From Alphaproteobacteria bacterium (GTDB lineage Bacteria; Pseudomonadota; Alphaproteobacteria; Rs-D84), in assembly GCA_013316395.1 (NCBI GenBank), contig WSMU01000034.1, positions 1-6,756 on the forward strand: a stretch of 6,756 bases of DNA, written 5' to 3'. The position numbers were made by a program, and so were the translations under genes. This document shows, piece by piece, positions 5,196 through 6,756 of this stretch. The notes beneath the pieces are model-generated. The model was not told the DNA's origin, made no database searches, and was given only the letters and a program-made list of their open reading frames with translations. Position 1 is the first letter of the stretch; each line of letters begins with the position of its first letter.

Positions 5196-5225
5196 ATTCT
5201 AGCACCATTATTTTAAATATTACAA
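5196..5225 (-). promoter_or_regulatory. Promoter for gap
   Basis: On the minus strand, -35 TTGTAA (5225-5220) and -10 TAGAAT (5201-5196) are 18 nt apart. Transcription would start near 5189, leaving a leader of about 27 nt that contains the AAGGA ribosome binding site. Its -35 box touches the -35 box of the divergent miaA promoter. A TTGACA hexamer further upstream (5263-5258) has no acceptable -10 at the right distance. Confidence 0.5.
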
Positions 5226-5254
5226 TTGAATTTTACATTTTTGATATTTATACT
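5226..5254 (+). promoter_or_regulatory. Promoter for miaA, predicting a leaderless transcript
   Basis: -35 TTGAAT (5226-5231) and -10 TATACT (5249-5254) are separated by exactly 17 nt. A start 7-9 nt after the -10 box falls at 5261-5263, which is at or next to the A of the miaA ATG (5263). No Shine-Dalgarno sequence is present before that ATG. The promoter match is strong; the exact start point is inferred. Confidence 0.6.
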
Positions 5255-5262
5255 TTTTGTCA

Positions 5263-6138
5263 ATGACTTATGACGCATACATTATAACAGGCCCCACGGC
5301 ATCGGGGAAATCAGACTTTGCACACCGCCTGGCCGAGCGCATTGGGGGCGTAATAATAAACTGTGACAGTGTTCAGATATACCGCGGGATTGAAAATATC
5401 GCCGCCAGTCCGTTTGCCGGCCGCGATATAACCCCAGACATTGACGGCATATCATACCGGCTGTTTTCCATATTGGATTTAAGCGAACAAATATCCGTGG
5501 CAGACTATCTGGAAATGGCGCGCCGCGAATATCAAGACGCCACATCACACGGGCGCCCCGCAATATTCGTTGGTGGGACGGGATACTATATAAACGCCCT
5601 TGTCAATGGAATATCACCGATGCCCGATATTGATGCGAACATTCGCCAACAGGCACGGGATATGGTTTCCGCCGACATTGCGGACGCGCGCAAAATATTG
5701 GGGCCAGACTTTAAGCCAACAGACCCCCAGCGCACGGCCCGCGCACTGGAAGTATTTTTACAAACAGGCCGGCATATAACAGAATTTCAATCGATGCCAC
5801 GCAGTGGGGCCATTATCCCCACGGCAAGAAAAGTCTTAATCAATCCAGATGCCAATATATTGCGCACACGCATCGCGCAGCGCATTCCAAAAATGCTGGC
5901 GGGCGGGGCCGAGTCCGAAGCCAGGCTTATAATCAATGCCGGCTGGGACCCGCGACGCGCAATTGGCGCCCAACAACTGTGCGAATTTGTTCGCGGTGAA
6001 ATATCACGCGATGAATGCATAAACAGCTGGGTAACTAAAACAAATCAGTATGCCAAGCGTCAGCGCACCTGGTTTCGGACGCAATTTAACGCCGATGTAA
6101 TTTTAAACGGCGCCGCAGATATCGACGCCGTGATTTAA
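5263..6138 (+). CDS. miaA: tRNA dimethylallyltransferase
   Basis: Cytoplasmic enzyme that transfers the dimethylallyl group of dimethylallyl diphosphate to N6 of adenosine 37 in tRNAs that read codons beginning with U. The 291-residue protein shows the P-loop GPTASGKS (10-17), the DSVQIYRG motif with catalytic Asp35 (family form DSxQxYRG), GGTGYYI (104-110), DPQR (154-157) and the tRNA-binding KRQRTWFR motif (265-272). Length is near the usual 290-310. I take ATG 5263 as the start; an in-frame TTG at 5257 would add two residues, and neither has a ribosome binding site. The likely explanation is leaderless translation from the promoter at 5226-5254. The gene diverges from gap and converges on an unknown gene 15 nt beyond its stop. 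No hfq or other usual miaA neighbour is present. Confidence 0.95.
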   Translation: MTYDAYIITGPTASGKSDFAHRLAERIGGVIINCDSVQIYRGIENIAASPFAGRDITPDIDGISYRLFSILDLSEQISVADYLEMARREYQDATSHGRPAIFVGGTGYYINALVNGISPMPDIDANIRQQARDMVSADIADARKILGPDFKPTDPQRTARALEVFLQTGRHITEFQSMPRSGAIIPTARKVLINPDANILRTRIAQRIPKMLAGGAESEARLIINAGWDPRRAIGAQQLCEFVRGEISRDECINSWVTKTNQYAKRQRTWFRTQFNADVILNGAADIDAVI

Positions 6139-6153
6139 TATTTTCCTGCAACC

Positions 6154-6729
6154 CTATCTTTGCTTCGGGCTTTGGGCCGAAGCAAGGCGGCGCTGCGTCG
6201 CCTTGTATTTTGCATACGCCTCTCTGGATTCGGCAGTGTCATTTGCCTCAGAGTTATTTTTGCCACCCTTGTTGTATCTGACATTACGCTCTTGGCGGGC
6301 GGCACGTTGCACGGCCTGACGCGCCAGCTTTTTCTGAATATATATAAAATCCGTCCACAACGTGATAAACAACGCCTCTTTGGCCTTTTTACGCGTACGA
6401 TTTGGAAATGCCGGATTTTTCATGGTATATGCAGATAAATAATCCACCACCAGTTTTACAAATGAATTTAGAAATTCCGGATTGTCCGCTAAATGACCAA
6501 CATGACGGTCCATAAACCCAATGAACATCTTGGTTTCCATAATAAACTCGGCCTCTATTTCCTTGGAATATGGAATAAATGCACGCCATGTATTACGGTC
6601 GTTTTCATAACAGGCATACGAACCGCCATGCTTTTTTAATATCATATCCGCAATTTGCGGAACGTATATTTTACCAAATAATTGCTGAGCCATGCTGGGC
6701 TGTGTGCGACGGTCGCGGTAAGATGCCAT
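6154..6729 (-). CDS. Hypothetical basic protein, 191 residues
   Basis: I do not recognise this protein. ATG at 6729-6727 is preceded by AGGGA (6740-6736) with a 6-nt gap, so the start is well supported and the gene is complete within the window. There is no signal peptide or clear membrane segment. The central part (about residues 60-140) is rich in aromatic and hydrophobic residues and probably helical. The last 55 residues are strongly charged and low in complexity (Lys, Arg, Gln, Asn, Ala), like a flexible or nucleic-acid-contacting tail. It converges on miaA with only 15 nt between the stops and no convincing terminator there. Nothing links it to the DGR, which lies beyond gap and miaA. 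Confidence 0.75.
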   Translation of the reverse strand: MASYRDRRTQPSMAQQLFGKIYVPQIADMILKKHGGSYACYENDRNTWRAFIPYSKEIEAEFIMETKMFIGFMDRHVGHLADNPEFLNSFVKLVVDYLSAYTMKNPAFPNRTRKKAKEALFITLWTDFIYIQKKLARQAVQRAARQERNVRYNKGGKNNSEANDTAESREAYAKYKATQRRLASAQSPKQR

Positions 6730-6756
6730 TTTATATCCCTTTGGTTATACCATCAC

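Noticed and set aside
6161..6184. 8-bp inverted repeat (TGCTTCGG/CCGAAGCA) as a terminator between miaA and the minus-strand gene
   Set aside because: It lies inside the last codons of the minus-strand gene, and no T-run follows in either direction.

Overview
The window looks like chromosomal DNA from a Gram-negative bacterium, probably an uncultured alphaproteobacterium. This is an inference from the style of the gap and miaA products and from the small Cys-rich secreted proteins of a kind I associate with gut alphaproteobacteria. It has two parts: an accessory region (about 1-4140, + strand) that holds a diversity-generating retroelement (DGR), and a housekeeping region (about 4150-6756) with gap, miaA and one unknown gene.

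Accessory region. A good sigma70-type promoter (26-54) is followed by a leader of roughly 200 nt. The leader has competing helices and a terminator-like hairpin just before the first gene. Three closely packed genes follow, each encoding a protein with a signal peptide: a protein with three ~71-residue Cys-rich repeats (258-1217), a fixed paralogue of the DGR target (1237-1722), and the DGR target or variable protein (1743-2195). The last 126 nt of the target before its final codon are the variable repeat (VR, 2064-2189). A 126-nt template repeat (TR, 2383-2508) lies 193 nt downstream. VR and TR differ at 9 sites, and 8 of these are adenines in TR, which is the signature of adenine-specific mutagenic retrohoming. 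TR is followed by a structured non-coding stretch, then a 108-residue protein of unknown function, then a DGR-type reverse transcriptase (3086-4112) whose start overlaps the stop of the small gene. The reverse transcriptase reading frame is broken by one extra base next to its first catalytic Asp; dropping T3502 restores a canonical motif. A strong intrinsic terminator (4112-4139) closes the region. I see no terminator with a U-tract between gene 1 and the reverse transcriptase, so target, TR RNA and enzyme could share one transcript.

How it would work (family knowledge plus inference). The TR RNA is copied by the reverse transcriptase with errors at adenines, and the cDNA replaces VR. This re-writes up to 12 codons at the C-terminus of a secreted Cys-rich protein while its scaffold stays constant. 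The fixed paralogue and the repeat protein may be partners in the same envelope or surface structure. No helical Avd-type accessory protein is recognisable; the 108-residue protein sits where an accessory factor would be expected.

Housekeeping region. gap (minus, 4161-5162) converges on the reverse transcriptase at the shared terminator and diverges from miaA (plus, 5263-6138). The two promoters abut at their -35 boxes, and the miaA promoter places transcription start at or next to its ATG, suggesting a leaderless message. An unrecognised 191-residue basic protein (minus, 6154-6729) converges on miaA. No integrase, transposase or phage structural gene is visible, so this appears to be a chromosomal DGR rather than a phage-borne one, as far as the window shows.
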